In this document: piece after piece, positions 1 through 5,767 of the stretch
How the letters are laid out: the number at the start of each line of letters is the position of its first letter
How positions within the stretch are numbered: position 1 is the stretch's first letter
Source: an uncultured Oscillibacter sp.
GTDB taxonomy: Bacteria > Bacillota > Clostridia > Oscillospirales > Oscillospiraceae
DNA: 8,838 bases
Assembly: GCA_900551885.1 (NCBI GenBank)
Contig: URXS01000078.1
Coordinates: 1 to 8,838 of the forward strand
Reading direction: 5' to 3'
Notes under the pieces: generated by a model
What the model was told of the DNA's origin: nothing
Databases searched by the model: none
What the model saw: the letters and a program-made list of their open reading frames with translations, nothing else
Translations under genes and position numbers: made by a program

Positions 1-91
1 ACTGGCGGGATACGTTCAAGATGTCTGCCAGATCCCCCTGGGACAGGCGCTTTTCCGCCCGCAGACGGCTGATGTTGGTTCCAAGGCTCAT
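1..91 (-). CDS. XRE-family helix-turn-helix regulator, N-terminal part only
   Basis: Reading the minus strand from an ATG at 91 down to the window edge gives 30 residues beginning MSLGTNISRLRAEK and continuing LSQGDLADILNVSRQ. This is the start of a Cro/C1-type (XRE) helix-turn-helix: helix 1 with R-x-x-K, then the S-Q-x-x-L-A turn typical of helix 2, then the V-S-R-Q start of the recognition helix. A strong Shine-Dalgarno AGGAGG (99-104 on this strand) lies 7 bases before the ATG and fixes the start. The rest of the gene is outside the window, so sensor domain and target are unknown. It diverges from yqeC, so it could regulate that operon, but this is only inferred from position. The domain call is firm; anything beyond it is not. 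Confidence 0.85.
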   Translation of the reverse strand, partial: MSLGTNISRLRAEKRLSQGDLADILNVSRQ

Positions 92-116
92 AGTCGTTCC
101 TCCTTTTGCCTCTCTC

Positions 117-145
117 AGTATAGAGAATTTGGGGCCGGAAGTCCA
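117..145 (-). promoter_or_regulatory. Sigma-A promoter of the XRE regulator
   Basis: On the minus strand the -35 box TGGACT (140-145) is separated by exactly 17 bases from the -10 box TATACT (117-122). It lies about 26 bases upstream of the regulator's ATG, with the AGGAGG site between them. The -10 matches the consensus at five of six bases and the -35 at four of six. Confidence 0.65.
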
Positions 146-166
146 CCAAGAGGCCTTGAAAATTCA

Positions 167-181
167 GCAACCAACGGTTGC
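167..181. repeat. Short perfect inverted repeat between divergent promoters
   Basis: GCAACC (167-172) and GGTTGC (176-181) form a perfect 6-bp dyad around AAC. It lies between the divergent promoters of the XRE gene (117-145) and yqeC (227-255). The position suits an operator for a dimeric helix-turn-helix protein, but a 6-bp dyad can occur by chance and no second copy supports it. Confidence 0.35.
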
Positions 182-226
182 ACCCCTCAAAACCTCCTGG
201 CGGACACGCCAAAACAGCCGCCATTC

Positions 227-255
227 TTGACGGTTCCCAAGGAAAGTGCTATTCT
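227..255 (+). promoter_or_regulatory. Sigma-A promoter of the yqeC-yqeB-selD operon
   Basis: TTGACG (227-232), a 17-base spacer, then TATTCT (250-255). Each box matches the consensus at five of six bases. Transcription would start near 262, about 10 bases before the purine-rich ribosome binding site of yqeC. This placement supports the GTG at 286 as the start of yqeC, because upstream in-frame ATG codons lie before the promoter. Confidence 0.75.
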
Positions 256-285
256 ATAAAAAGAAGAACGAGGGAGGGGGCACCT

Positions 286-954
286 GTGGCACTGGCGGAT
301 TTGCTGGATATTCGGCCCGGCGTTACTGCCGTGATCGGCGGCGGGGGCAAGACCACCTTGCTGCTGACATTGGGGGAGGAGCTGGCGACGGGCGGCAAGC
401 GTGTGCTGCTGTGCACCACTACGAAAATCCTGCCCTTTCCCGGATTGCCCTGTGCTCTGACCGAAGCGGAGCTGGAGAAGCTGCGGCAGCACCATCGGCT
501 GCTGTGTGCCGGGATGATCGTACCTGGCACGGAGAAGCTGACCACGCCGGAGTCTCCCATGAGCCGGCTTGAGGAGTGGTTTGACTATGTACTGGTGGAG
601 GCGGACGGTGCCGCCCGTCGTCCCCTGAAAGCCCATGCTTCCCACGAGCCGGTGATCCCACCGGAGGCCAACCAGACCATCTGTGTGGTGGGAGCCTCCG
701 GGTTTGGACAGCCCATTTCCCAGGCGGCCCACCGGCCGGAGCGGTATGCAGCCCTGGCTGGAGTGCCGGAGACAGCGGAGGCGACGTCGGAGACAGAGGC
801 GGCAGTCCTGCGGGCAGAGGGCCTGCATACGAAGGTTTATGTGAACCAAGTGGAGACGCTGTGGCCCCTGGCGGATGCCAAGACCCTGGCGGCATTGCTG
901 GATTGCCCGGTGCTGGCGGGCAGTTTGCAAAGAGGGGAGTACTTTTTATGCTAG
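286..954 (+). CDS. yqeC: Selenium-dependent hydroxylase accessory protein YqeC (P-loop NTPase)
   Basis: A 222-residue protein of the YqeC family, which is associated with selenium-dependent molybdenum hydroxylases; its exact step is not established, though a nucleotide-driven role in cofactor maturation is likely. It has an N-terminal P-loop GGGGKTT (residues 18-24), followed by a CTTTKI segment (43-48) and a conserved EADGAARRPLKA motif (105-116) that resembles a Walker B/switch region. No signal peptide or membrane segment is seen, so it should be cytoplasmic. I chose the GTG at 286: the site AGGGAGGGGG (271-280) lies just before it, and the protein then begins MALADLLDIRPG, as expected for the family. 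An in-frame ATG at 178 lies upstream of the promoter and is unlikely. The end overlaps yqeB by 7 bases, so the two are translationally coupled. Confidence 0.9.
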   Translation: MALADLLDIRPGVTAVIGGGGKTTLLLTLGEELATGGKRVLLCTTTKILPFPGLPCALTEAELEKLRQHHRLLCAGMIVPGTEKLTTPESPMSRLEEWFDYVLVEADGAARRPLKAHASHEPVIPPEANQTICVVGASGFGQPISQAAHRPERYAALAGVPETAEATSETEAAVLRAEGLHTKVYVNQVETLWPLADAKTLAALLDCPVLAGSLQRGEYFLC

Positions 955-1766
955 TTGTAATCCGAGGCGCCGGGGATTTGGCCACCGGCGTGGCGCTGCG
1001 GCTGTGGCGGGCCCATATTCGGGTGGTAATGACCGACATTCCGGCCCCCACCGCCATTCGTCGAACGGTGTGCTTTTCCCAGGCAGTCGTCCACGGTGAG
1101 ACCACCGTGGAGAATGTGACGGCCCGGCAGGCGGAGGACCCGGAACAGGCACTGTCCCTGCTGAAAGAGGGGATGATTCCTGTTCTGGCGGACCCGGAGG
1201 GAGCCTGCATCCCGGTTTTGAAGCCCGACGCAGTGGTGGATGCCATTCTGGCCAAGAAAAACCTGGGCACCAGGATTACCGACGCACCGGTGGTCATCGG
1301 CGTGGGCCCCGGCTTTACCGCCGGAGTGGATTGCCATGCGGTGGTGGAGACCATGCGTGGTCACTATCTGGGCCGGGTGATTCACGAGGGCAGCGCCATC
1401 CCCAACACCGGCATTCCGGGGTTGATCGGCGGCTTTGCCGGGGAGCGGGTACTGCGAGCTCCGGCGGACGGTGTATTCCACCAGTTGCTGGACATCGGCG
1501 CCCAGGTGAAGATGGGGGATGTGGCCGCCACGGTGGAAGGCGTCCCCATGGTCTGCACCCTGGACGGGGTGCTGCGGGGCATCCTGGCCGACGGTACCCC
1601 GGTCCACAAGGGTATGAAGTCCGGAGACATTGACCCCCGGTGCGAGATCAGGCACTGCTACTGCGCCAGCGACAAGGCGCTGGCAGTGGGCGGCGGCGTT
1701 CTGGAGGCCATTTTGGACTTGACCGGCGTTCTGCGGGAACCAGCCCGTGGCTCTGCGGAAAGCTGA
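948..1766 (+). CDS. yqeB: Selenium-dependent molybdenum hydroxylase maturation protein YqeB
   Basis: A 272-residue protein of the YqeB family (also called EF2563-type selenium-dependent molybdenum hydroxylase system protein). It opens with VVIRGAGDLATG (residues 3-14), a glycine-rich Rossmann-like nucleotide-binding turn reminiscent of XdhC-type proteins. The middle has the family stretch VGPGFTAGVDCHAVVET and then IHEGSAIPNTG. The C-terminal third (APADGVF... then GDVAATVEG... VLRGIL... GMKSGDIDPR) reads like a barrel-sandwich (biotinyl/lipoyl-like) fold without an obvious modified lysine; this part is my inference. The ATG at 948 lies 8 bases after AGAGGGGAG and inside the end of yqeC. The protein probably acts with YqeC and SelD to put selenium into a molybdenum hydroxylase; the mechanism is unknown. 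The stop is UGA with a hairpin 19 bases downstream (see findings). The gap to selD is 99 bases. Confidence 0.9.
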   Translation: MLVVIRGAGDLATGVALRLWRAHIRVVMTDIPAPTAIRRTVCFSQAVVHGETTVENVTARQAEDPEQALSLLKEGMIPVLADPEGACIPVLKPDAVVDAILAKKNLGTRITDAPVVIGVGPGFTAGVDCHAVVETMRGHYLGRVIHEGSAIPNTGIPGLIGGFAGERVLRAPADGVFHQLLDIGAQVKMGDVAATVEGVPMVCTLDGVLRGILADGTPVHKGMKSGDIDPRCEIRHCYCASDKALAVGGGVLEAILDLTGVLREPARGSAES

Positions 1767-1785
1767 AAAGGAAAAGCACCGCTGT

Positions 1786-1811
1786 CTGCGCTGTTGCCGG
1801 GCAACGAGCAG
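1786..1811 (+). other. Hairpin between yqeB and selD
   Basis: CTGC (1786-1789) pairs with GCAG (1808-1811); after a small internal loop, TGTTGC (1792-1797) pairs with GCAACG (1801-1806, one T-G pair) around a CGG loop. No U-tract follows, so it is not an intrinsic terminator. It begins 19 bases after the UGA stop of yqeB. It could be an mRNA stability or processing element, or have no function. Confidence 0.4.
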
Positions 1812-1865
1812 GCGGGCGTGGTACTGGGGAGCTAGATCATTCTGCAAAGAGAGGCGGGGAACGAG

Positions 1866-2903
1866 ATGGAAAATGAAGTGAAGCTGACAAAGTTGGCAAA
1901 GTGCGCTGGGTGCGGTGCCAAGGTGGGAGCGGGTGTACTGTCCCAATTGCTGGAGGGAATCAAGGTCCATCGGGATCCCAACCTGCTGGTGGGCTTTGAC
2001 AAGAGCGATGATGCCTCCGTCTACAAGGTCAGTGACGAGCTGGCCCTGGTGCAGACGGTGGATTTCTTCCCGCCCATTGCTGACGACCCCTACCTCTTTG
2101 GACAGATTGCCGCCACCAACGCCCTCAGTGATGTGTACGCCATGGGCGGCGAGCCCAAGCTGTGCCTGAACATCATGGCAGTGCCGGAGTCCATGCCCAG
2201 GGAGGCAGTTCACCAGATGCTGCGGGGTGGGTATGACAAGGTCTACGAGGCCGGTGCCCTCATCACCGGCGGCCACAGCATTCTGGATGACGAGCCTAAG
2301 TATGGCCTGGCGGTCACCGGCTTCGTCCATCCGGACCGGGTGTTGACCAACTCCGGGGCAAAGCCGGGGGACGTACTGCTGTTCACCAAGCCTCTGGGCA
2401 TCGGCATCCTCTCCACCGCCCAGAAGGCGGAGATGCTGTCGCCGGAGGGAGAAGCTCTGGCCTATCGGTTGATGACGACCCTCAACAAGTCCGCCCGGGA
2501 TGCCATGGTGAAGTACCGGGTCCACGCCTGCACGGACGTGACTGGCTTCGGCCTCTTGGGGCACGCCTGCGAGATGGCCCAGGGCAGCGACGTGGACCTG
2601 GAGCTGCATGTGGCGGATATCGATCTGATCCCGGAGGCAGCGTCTCTGGCCCAGATGGGCATTTTACCCGCCGGTATGTACCGCAACCGGACCTTCGCGG
2701 AGCCGGAGGTGGAGCCGGGCCAGACGGAAGTGTGGCAGCAGGATATGCTGTATGACCCTCAGACTGCCGGCGGACTTTTGATGGCTGTAGACCCTGAGGA
2801 CGCCGACGCCCTGTATCAGGAGTTGAAAGCCTGCGTTCCCAGTGCCCAGCGGATTGGAAAAGTGCTGCCCCACGGCGAGGGCAAGCGGATTTCCCTGCGC
2901 TGA
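1866..2903 (+). CDS. selD: Selenide, water dikinase (selenophosphate synthetase), Cys form
   Basis: A 345-residue SelD, of normal family length. It converts selenide and ATP to selenophosphate, AMP and phosphate in the cytoplasm, giving the selenium donor for selenoproteins, selenouridine tRNA or the selenium cofactor of molybdenum hydroxylases. The active-site loop is AGCGAK: Cys16 and Lys19 align with Cys17 and Lys20 of E. coli SelD, which I recall as essential. The codon is TGC, so this is the Cys form and not the Sec form common in clostridia; the second Cys of the E. coli GCGCK loop is Ala here. ATP/metal motifs follow: DKSDDASVY (45-53), NALSDVYAMGG (85-95) and TDVTGFGLLGH (223-233), with DPQTAGGLL near the C-terminus. 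The ATG at 1866 follows AGAGGCGGGG. It is the third gene of the yqeC operon and ends at a strong terminator. Confidence 0.97.
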   Translation: MENEVKLTKLAKCAGCGAKVGAGVLSQLLEGIKVHRDPNLLVGFDKSDDASVYKVSDELALVQTVDFFPPIADDPYLFGQIAATNALSDVYAMGGEPKLCLNIMAVPESMPREAVHQMLRGGYDKVYEAGALITGGHSILDDEPKYGLAVTGFVHPDRVLTNSGAKPGDVLLFTKPLGIGILSTAQKAEMLSPEGEALAYRLMTTLNKSARDAMVKYRVHACTDVTGFGLLGHACEMAQGSDVDLELHVADIDLIPEAASLAQMGILPAGMYRNRTFAEPEVEPGQTEVWQQDMLYDPQTAGGLLMAVDPEDADALYQELKACVPSAQRIGKVLPHGEGKRISLR

Positions 2904-2933
2904 CGTTGGCTGCCGATCAAGAGAAGAAAAAAC

Positions 2934-2971
2934 AAAACAGGAGGAACCCTTTTTTGGGTTCCTCCTGTTTT
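2934..2971. terminator. Bidirectional intrinsic terminator between selD and ade
   Basis: AAAACAGGAGGAACCC (2934-2949) and GGGTTCCTCCTGTTTT (2956-2971) form a perfect 16-bp stem around a 6-base T loop. The plus strand ends in TTTTT. The minus strand ends in TGTTTTGTTTTTT. It therefore serves both the selD operon and the converging ade gene. The plus-strand selD stop lies 30 bases before it and the minus-strand ade stop about 70 bases before it. Confidence 0.95.
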
Positions 2972-3039
2972 TATTGGTGCGGTTGAGGGTGAAGCCGGTT
3001 TGCCGCTCATGGCGGTGGACTTTTTCCGGAGAGACCGAC

Positions 3040-4764
3040 TTACACGTAGCTTTGGCTGGTGACGTCGAAGACGCCGCGGGTGGTAATCCGCAGGGAGGGA
3101 ATCACCGGCAGGGCCATGAAGCTGAGGGTCATGAAGGGGTCGATACCGGGGTTCACACCCAAGGCATGAGCCGCATCCTTGGCGTTCTCCAGCTTTTCAT
3201 TCACAGTTACCAGCGGCTCGTCGCTCATGATTCCGGCGATGGCCAGGGGGACCTCTGCCTTGGGGGCGCCCTGGTCCCACACCACGATGCCGCCATTCAG
3301 TTCCACCACCCGGTTGACGGCGGCAGCCATGTCGTCTTCATTGGTGCCCACCACGATGATGTTGTGGGAGTCGTGGGACACAGAGGTGGCCACGGCGCCG
3401 GACTTCAGGCCATAGCCCTGGATGAAGCCGATGCCGATGTGGTGGGTGTTCTTGTGGCGCTCCACCACGGCGATCTTCAATACATCATATTCCACGTCGA
3501 TGCGGTCGGAGTATCCGGCGTCCACGGTGGTGATCTCTCCGTCCACCATGCCGATGATACCCCGGGGCCGGTGTTCTGTGAAGTCCTCGGCCGTCAGCTT
3601 GCCCACATGGAAGGTGTTGTGGGACCGCTCCACCAGATAGGGCTCGATGGGAGGGGCGGGGAAGTCTTTTACCACGCCGTTTTCCACCATCAGCTCGCCC
3701 CGCTTGTAGACCTTCTCAATGTTGAAGTTCTGGAAATCGTCAATGATGACGAAATCACCCAGATAGCCGGGAGCGATGGCGCCCCGGTTGTTCAGCAGGA
3801 AGTAACGGGCCGCATTGTGGCAGGCCACCTTGATGGCGGTGATGGGGTCCGCTCCCAGGGCGATGGCCTTCTTCACCATGTAGTCGATATGTCCCTTTTC
3901 CAACAGGTCGTTGGGGTGCTTGTCATCTGTGCAGAACATGCACCGCTCGGAGTATTTGTCGCACAGCAGGGGAACCAGCGCCTCCAGGTTTTGGGCGGCG
4001 GTGCCCTCCCGGATCATGATGAACTGGCCCCGTTCCAGCTTGGCGATGGCATCGTTCAGATCATGACACTCATGGTCGGAGTAGACACCGGCGGCGATAT
4101 AGGCGTTGAGGTCGTTGCCCAGCAGGTCCGGGGCGTGGCCGTCGATCTTCTTGTGGTGGGCCTGGGCCGCCACAATCTTCTCTACCGGCTGGTCATCTCC
4201 AGCGATGATGCCCACGAAGTTCATCATTTCCGCCAGACCCTGGACTCTGGGGTGGTCATAGAAGGAATCGATGGCCCGGTAGTCCAGCACAGCGCCGGAC
4301 TCGTCCAGCGGCGTGGCCGGGACGCAGGAGGGCAGCATGAACCGCACGTCCACCGGCAGGTCTTCGGTTGCCTGCAGCATGTACTCAATGCCGTCAGTGC
4401 CCATGACATTGGCGATCTCATGGGGATCGGTGACCACGGTAGTGGTGCCGTGGGGCAACACCGCCTTTACGAACTCCTTGGGGCTGACCAGGGAGCTCTC
4501 CAGATGGATGTGGGCATCCAGGAATCCGGGCAGCACGATCTTCCCGGTGCAATCCTGCTCCACCTCGCCGCTGTACTGGCCCATGCCCACGATGAGCCCT
4601 TCCGCCACGGCGATGTCGGCGGTGCATAGCTCGTTGGAGAATACGTTCACGTAGGTGGCGTTTTTCAGTACCAGGTCCGCCTTTTCCCGGCCGGCCGCTG
4701 CGTTGATGATGCGGCGCTTTTTCAGCAGCTTCCGGTTGATCTTGCCCGCGTAACTCTCAGACAT
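3040..4764 (-). CDS. ade: Adenine deaminase
   Basis: A 574-residue enzyme that hydrolyses adenine to hypoxanthine and ammonia, a step of purine salvage and catabolism in the cytoplasm. It belongs to the amidohydrolase superfamily, AdeC type. The metal-binding signature HIHLESS lies at residues 85-91, with TDPHE at 112-116. A second half typical of bacterial adenine deaminases includes DGHAPDLLG, SDHECHD, FCTDDKHP and the C-terminal HDSHNIIVVGTNEDDM segment. The length fits the family. The start at 4764 is supported by AAGGAGTGG just upstream. The gene faces the selD operon and shares its terminator. Hypoxanthine is a usual substrate of selenium-dependent purine/xanthine hydroxylases, so the neighbouring yqeB/yqeC/selD fit one pathway; that link is inference. 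No other family fits as well. Confidence 0.96.
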   Translation of the reverse strand: MSESYAGKINRKLLKKRRIINAAAGREKADLVLKNATYVNVFSNELCTADIAVAEGLIVGMGQYSGEVEQDCTGKIVLPGFLDAHIHLESSLVSPKEFVKAVLPHGTTTVVTDPHEIANVMGTDGIEYMLQATEDLPVDVRFMLPSCVPATPLDESGAVLDYRAIDSFYDHPRVQGLAEMMNFVGIIAGDDQPVEKIVAAQAHHKKIDGHAPDLLGNDLNAYIAAGVYSDHECHDLNDAIAKLERGQFIMIREGTAAQNLEALVPLLCDKYSERCMFCTDDKHPNDLLEKGHIDYMVKKAIALGADPITAIKVACHNAARYFLLNNRGAIAPGYLGDFVIIDDFQNFNIEKVYKRGELMVENGVVKDFPAPPIEPYLVERSHNTFHVGKLTAEDFTEHRPRGIIGMVDGEITTVDAGYSDRIDVEYDVLKIAVVERHKNTHHIGIGFIQGYGLKSGAVATSVSHDSHNIIVVGTNEDDMAAAVNRVVELNGGIVVWDQGAPKAEVPLAIAGIMSDEPLVTVNEKLENAKDAAHALGVNPGIDPFMTLSFMALPVIPSLRITTRGVFDVTSQSYV

Positions 4765-4790
4765 AGAACCACTCCTTCTGTTGAATTTTC

Positions 4791-4837
4791 AAGATATTAT
4801 TTTGGCTTATGAAAGGCATAATCTAAAATAATATCTT
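4791..4837 (-). promoter_or_regulatory. Long AT-rich hairpin in the ade 5' leader
   Basis: AAGATATTATTTT (4791-4803) pairs perfectly with AAAATAATATCTT (4825-4837) over 13 bp. The stem continues with a G-U and a G-C pair, one mismatch, and a further 5-bp stem TTATG/CATAA closing a 5-base loop (4812-4816). It begins about 7 bases after the expected transcription start of ade and ends about 26 bases before its ATG, leaving the ribosome binding site free. It has no U-tract of terminator type in the minus direction. It could stabilise the 5' end of the mRNA, act as a DNA operator, or control read-through. It does not match the purine riboswitch consensus. Confidence 0.7.
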
Positions 4838-4851
4838 TTGTTGTTAGGCAA

Positions 4852-4880
4852 AGTATACGCCAAAAGCAGCCATTTGTCCA
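4852..4880 (-). promoter_or_regulatory. Sigma-A promoter of ade
   Basis: On the minus strand TGGACA (4875-4880), a 17-base spacer, then TATACT (4852-4857). Both boxes match the consensus at five of six bases. The expected transcription start near 4845 gives a leader of about 80 nt that contains the long hairpin. Confidence 0.75.
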
Positions 4881-4890
4881 CAGAAAACAG

Positions 4891-4916
4891 AAGAAAATTT
4901 TCTTGTCTAAAAGACA
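4891..4916. repeat. Adjacent palindromes upstream of the ade promoter
   Basis: AAGAAAATTTTCTT (4891-4904) is a perfect 14-base palindrome, and TGTCT/AGACA (4904-4908 and 4912-4916) is a 5-bp inverted repeat directly beside it. They lie 10 bases upstream of the ade -35 box. They might be a regulator site. Alternatively, on the minus strand, the TGTCT hairpin followed by T-rich sequence could be a weak terminator for the upstream HAD gene. Neither role is shown. Confidence 0.35.
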
Positions 4917-4970
4917 GGGGGTTTCACTACGGGAACGGTATTCTATACAATTTAATATACGATAAAAATA

Positions 4971-5654
4971 TTATACGATTCTCAGCAACTGCCGCAGGTC
5001 CGCAATCTCATAGTCGATGCGCAGATCTGCGGGCCGGGGAATGTTGCCGGGGTTGAACCAGCAGCAGGGAAGTCCCGCATTGTTGGCGCCCCGGATGTCG
5101 GTGGCCAGGGAATCTCCGATGACCAGACAGTTTTTTTCCGTCATTTCCGGCAGGCACCGGCGGACATAATCGTAATAGGCTGGGTCCGGCTTGGAAGCCC
5201 CGGCGTCTTCGGAGATGAAGGCATCGGTGATAAGCCGGGCAAAGACGCTGCCCCTCAGGCGGCTGCGCTGGACGGAGGCTACGGCGTTGGTGACGATGTA
5301 CAGCCGGTGGCCCCGTTCCACCAGGGTCCGGCAGACCTCCTCGGCGTGGGGCAGCGGGTATACACCTTCGCCCAGAGCAGACAGATAGTCGTCATTGCAC
5401 TGTACCGGGTCTTCGTTTGACCCGATTGCCTGGAGGAACCGGACGTACCGCTCTAATGTCACAAATTCTTTGGAGACTTCTCCCCGGTCGAAAGCAGACC
5501 ACAGCTCCAGATTGATCTGATGGTAGATCTGATAGACCTCCGGCGTGTCGGGAATATTGTGTAGGCTGCACATGATGGAAAAGGCCCGGGCGGAGGCGCG
5601 GGGAAAGTCAAAGAGGGTGTCGTCGGCGTCAAAGAGCAGGTAGGAATATTTCAT
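4971..5654 (-). CDS. HAD-family nucleotidase, YjjG/YfnB-like
   Basis: A 227-residue HAD phosphatase, normal for subfamily IA. All four motifs are present: FDADDTLFDF (residues 8-17, with nucleophile Asp9 and acid/base Asp11), VTN (121-123), ASKPDP with Lys155, and VIGDSLATDI (178-187) with the metal-binding Asp181 and Asp186. The overall pattern, including FDADDTLF, TN-A--VQ-SRLRGS and ATDIRGANNAGL-CCWFNP, resembles E. coli YjjG and Bacillus YfnB. These clear non-canonical pyrimidine nucleoside monophosphates, so a housecleaning 5'-nucleotidase role is likely; the substrate remains inferred. The ATG at 5654 has AAAGGA 9 bases upstream. It lies 206 bases upstream of ade on the same strand with no convincing terminator between, so some read-through into ade is possible. 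It diverges from dpaA. Confidence 0.85.
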   Translation of the reverse strand: MKYSYLLFDADDTLFDFPRASARAFSIMCSLHNIPDTPEVYQIYHQINLELWSAFDRGEVSKEFVTLERYVRFLQAIGSNEDPVQCNDDYLSALGEGVYPLPHAEEVCRTLVERGHRLYIVTNAVASVQRSRLRGSVFARLITDAFISEDAGASKPDPAYYDYVRRCLPEMTEKNCLVIGDSLATDIRGANNAGLPCCWFNPGNIPRPADLRIDYEIADLRQLLRIV

Positions 5655-5689
5655 GTCGGAGTGTCCTTTCGGGAGAATTCGTCGGATTC

Positions 5690-5718
5690 ATCCTACCACA
5701 CCGGGCCACCGCTGGCAA
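5690..5718 (-). promoter_or_regulatory. Probable sigma-A promoter of the HAD nucleotidase gene
   Basis: On the minus strand TTGCCA (5713-5718), 17 bases, then TAGGAT (5690-5695). The -35 is a five-of-six match and the -10 four of six. It lies about 36 bases upstream of the ATG and immediately beside the proposed dpaA promoter on the other strand. Confidence 0.5.
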
Positions 5719-5719
5719 T

Positions 5720-5748
5720 CACCACCTCCGTCTCTCAGCCATAACATG
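5720..5748 (+). promoter_or_regulatory. Mother-cell sigma (sigma-K-like) promoter of dpaAB
   Basis: CACC (5720-5723), exactly 16 bases, then CATAACATG (5740-5748). This fits the Bacillus sigma-K pattern mACm-N16-CATAnnnTA at every defined position except the last base. The -10 also resembles that of sigma-E (CATAcanT). Dipicolinate synthase is a late mother-cell gene in known spore formers, which fits. The expected start near 5755 falls at the ribosome binding site GAGGGGG, leaving a very short leader, which lowers confidence. Confidence 0.45.
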
Positions 5749-5767
5749 GTGCGAGGGGGAATGCCGG

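Noticed and set aside
155..166. CTTGAAAATTCA shared between the yqeC upstream region and the ade leader (4782-4793, minus strand)
   Set aside because: A 12-base exact match between any two places on either strand is expected a few times by chance in a window this size. The two copies sit at unlike distances from their promoters.
178..285. Upstream ATG extension of yqeC by 36 residues
   Set aside because: The ATG at 178 lies upstream of a good promoter (227-255), has no ribosome binding site, and the extra residues look unlike the family. The GTG at 286 is well supported.
951..2609. Long open frame (552 codons) on the minus strand across yqeB and selD
   Set aside because: It is a shadow of GC-rich coding sequence on the plus strand: low-complexity composition rich in His, Gly and Gln, no ribosome binding site, no recognisable domain.
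2842..4629. Long open frame (595 codons) on the plus strand opposite ade
   Set aside because: It is the antisense shadow of adenine deaminase, with a composition dominated by Gly, His, Val and Asp. It would run through the selD terminator.
4765..4970. Possible purine riboswitch upstream of adenine deaminase
   Set aside because: GTATAAT-like strings occur around 4970, but they lie upstream of the promoter and the conserved core and loop sequences of the purine class are missing. The leader after the promoter forms a simple hairpin only.
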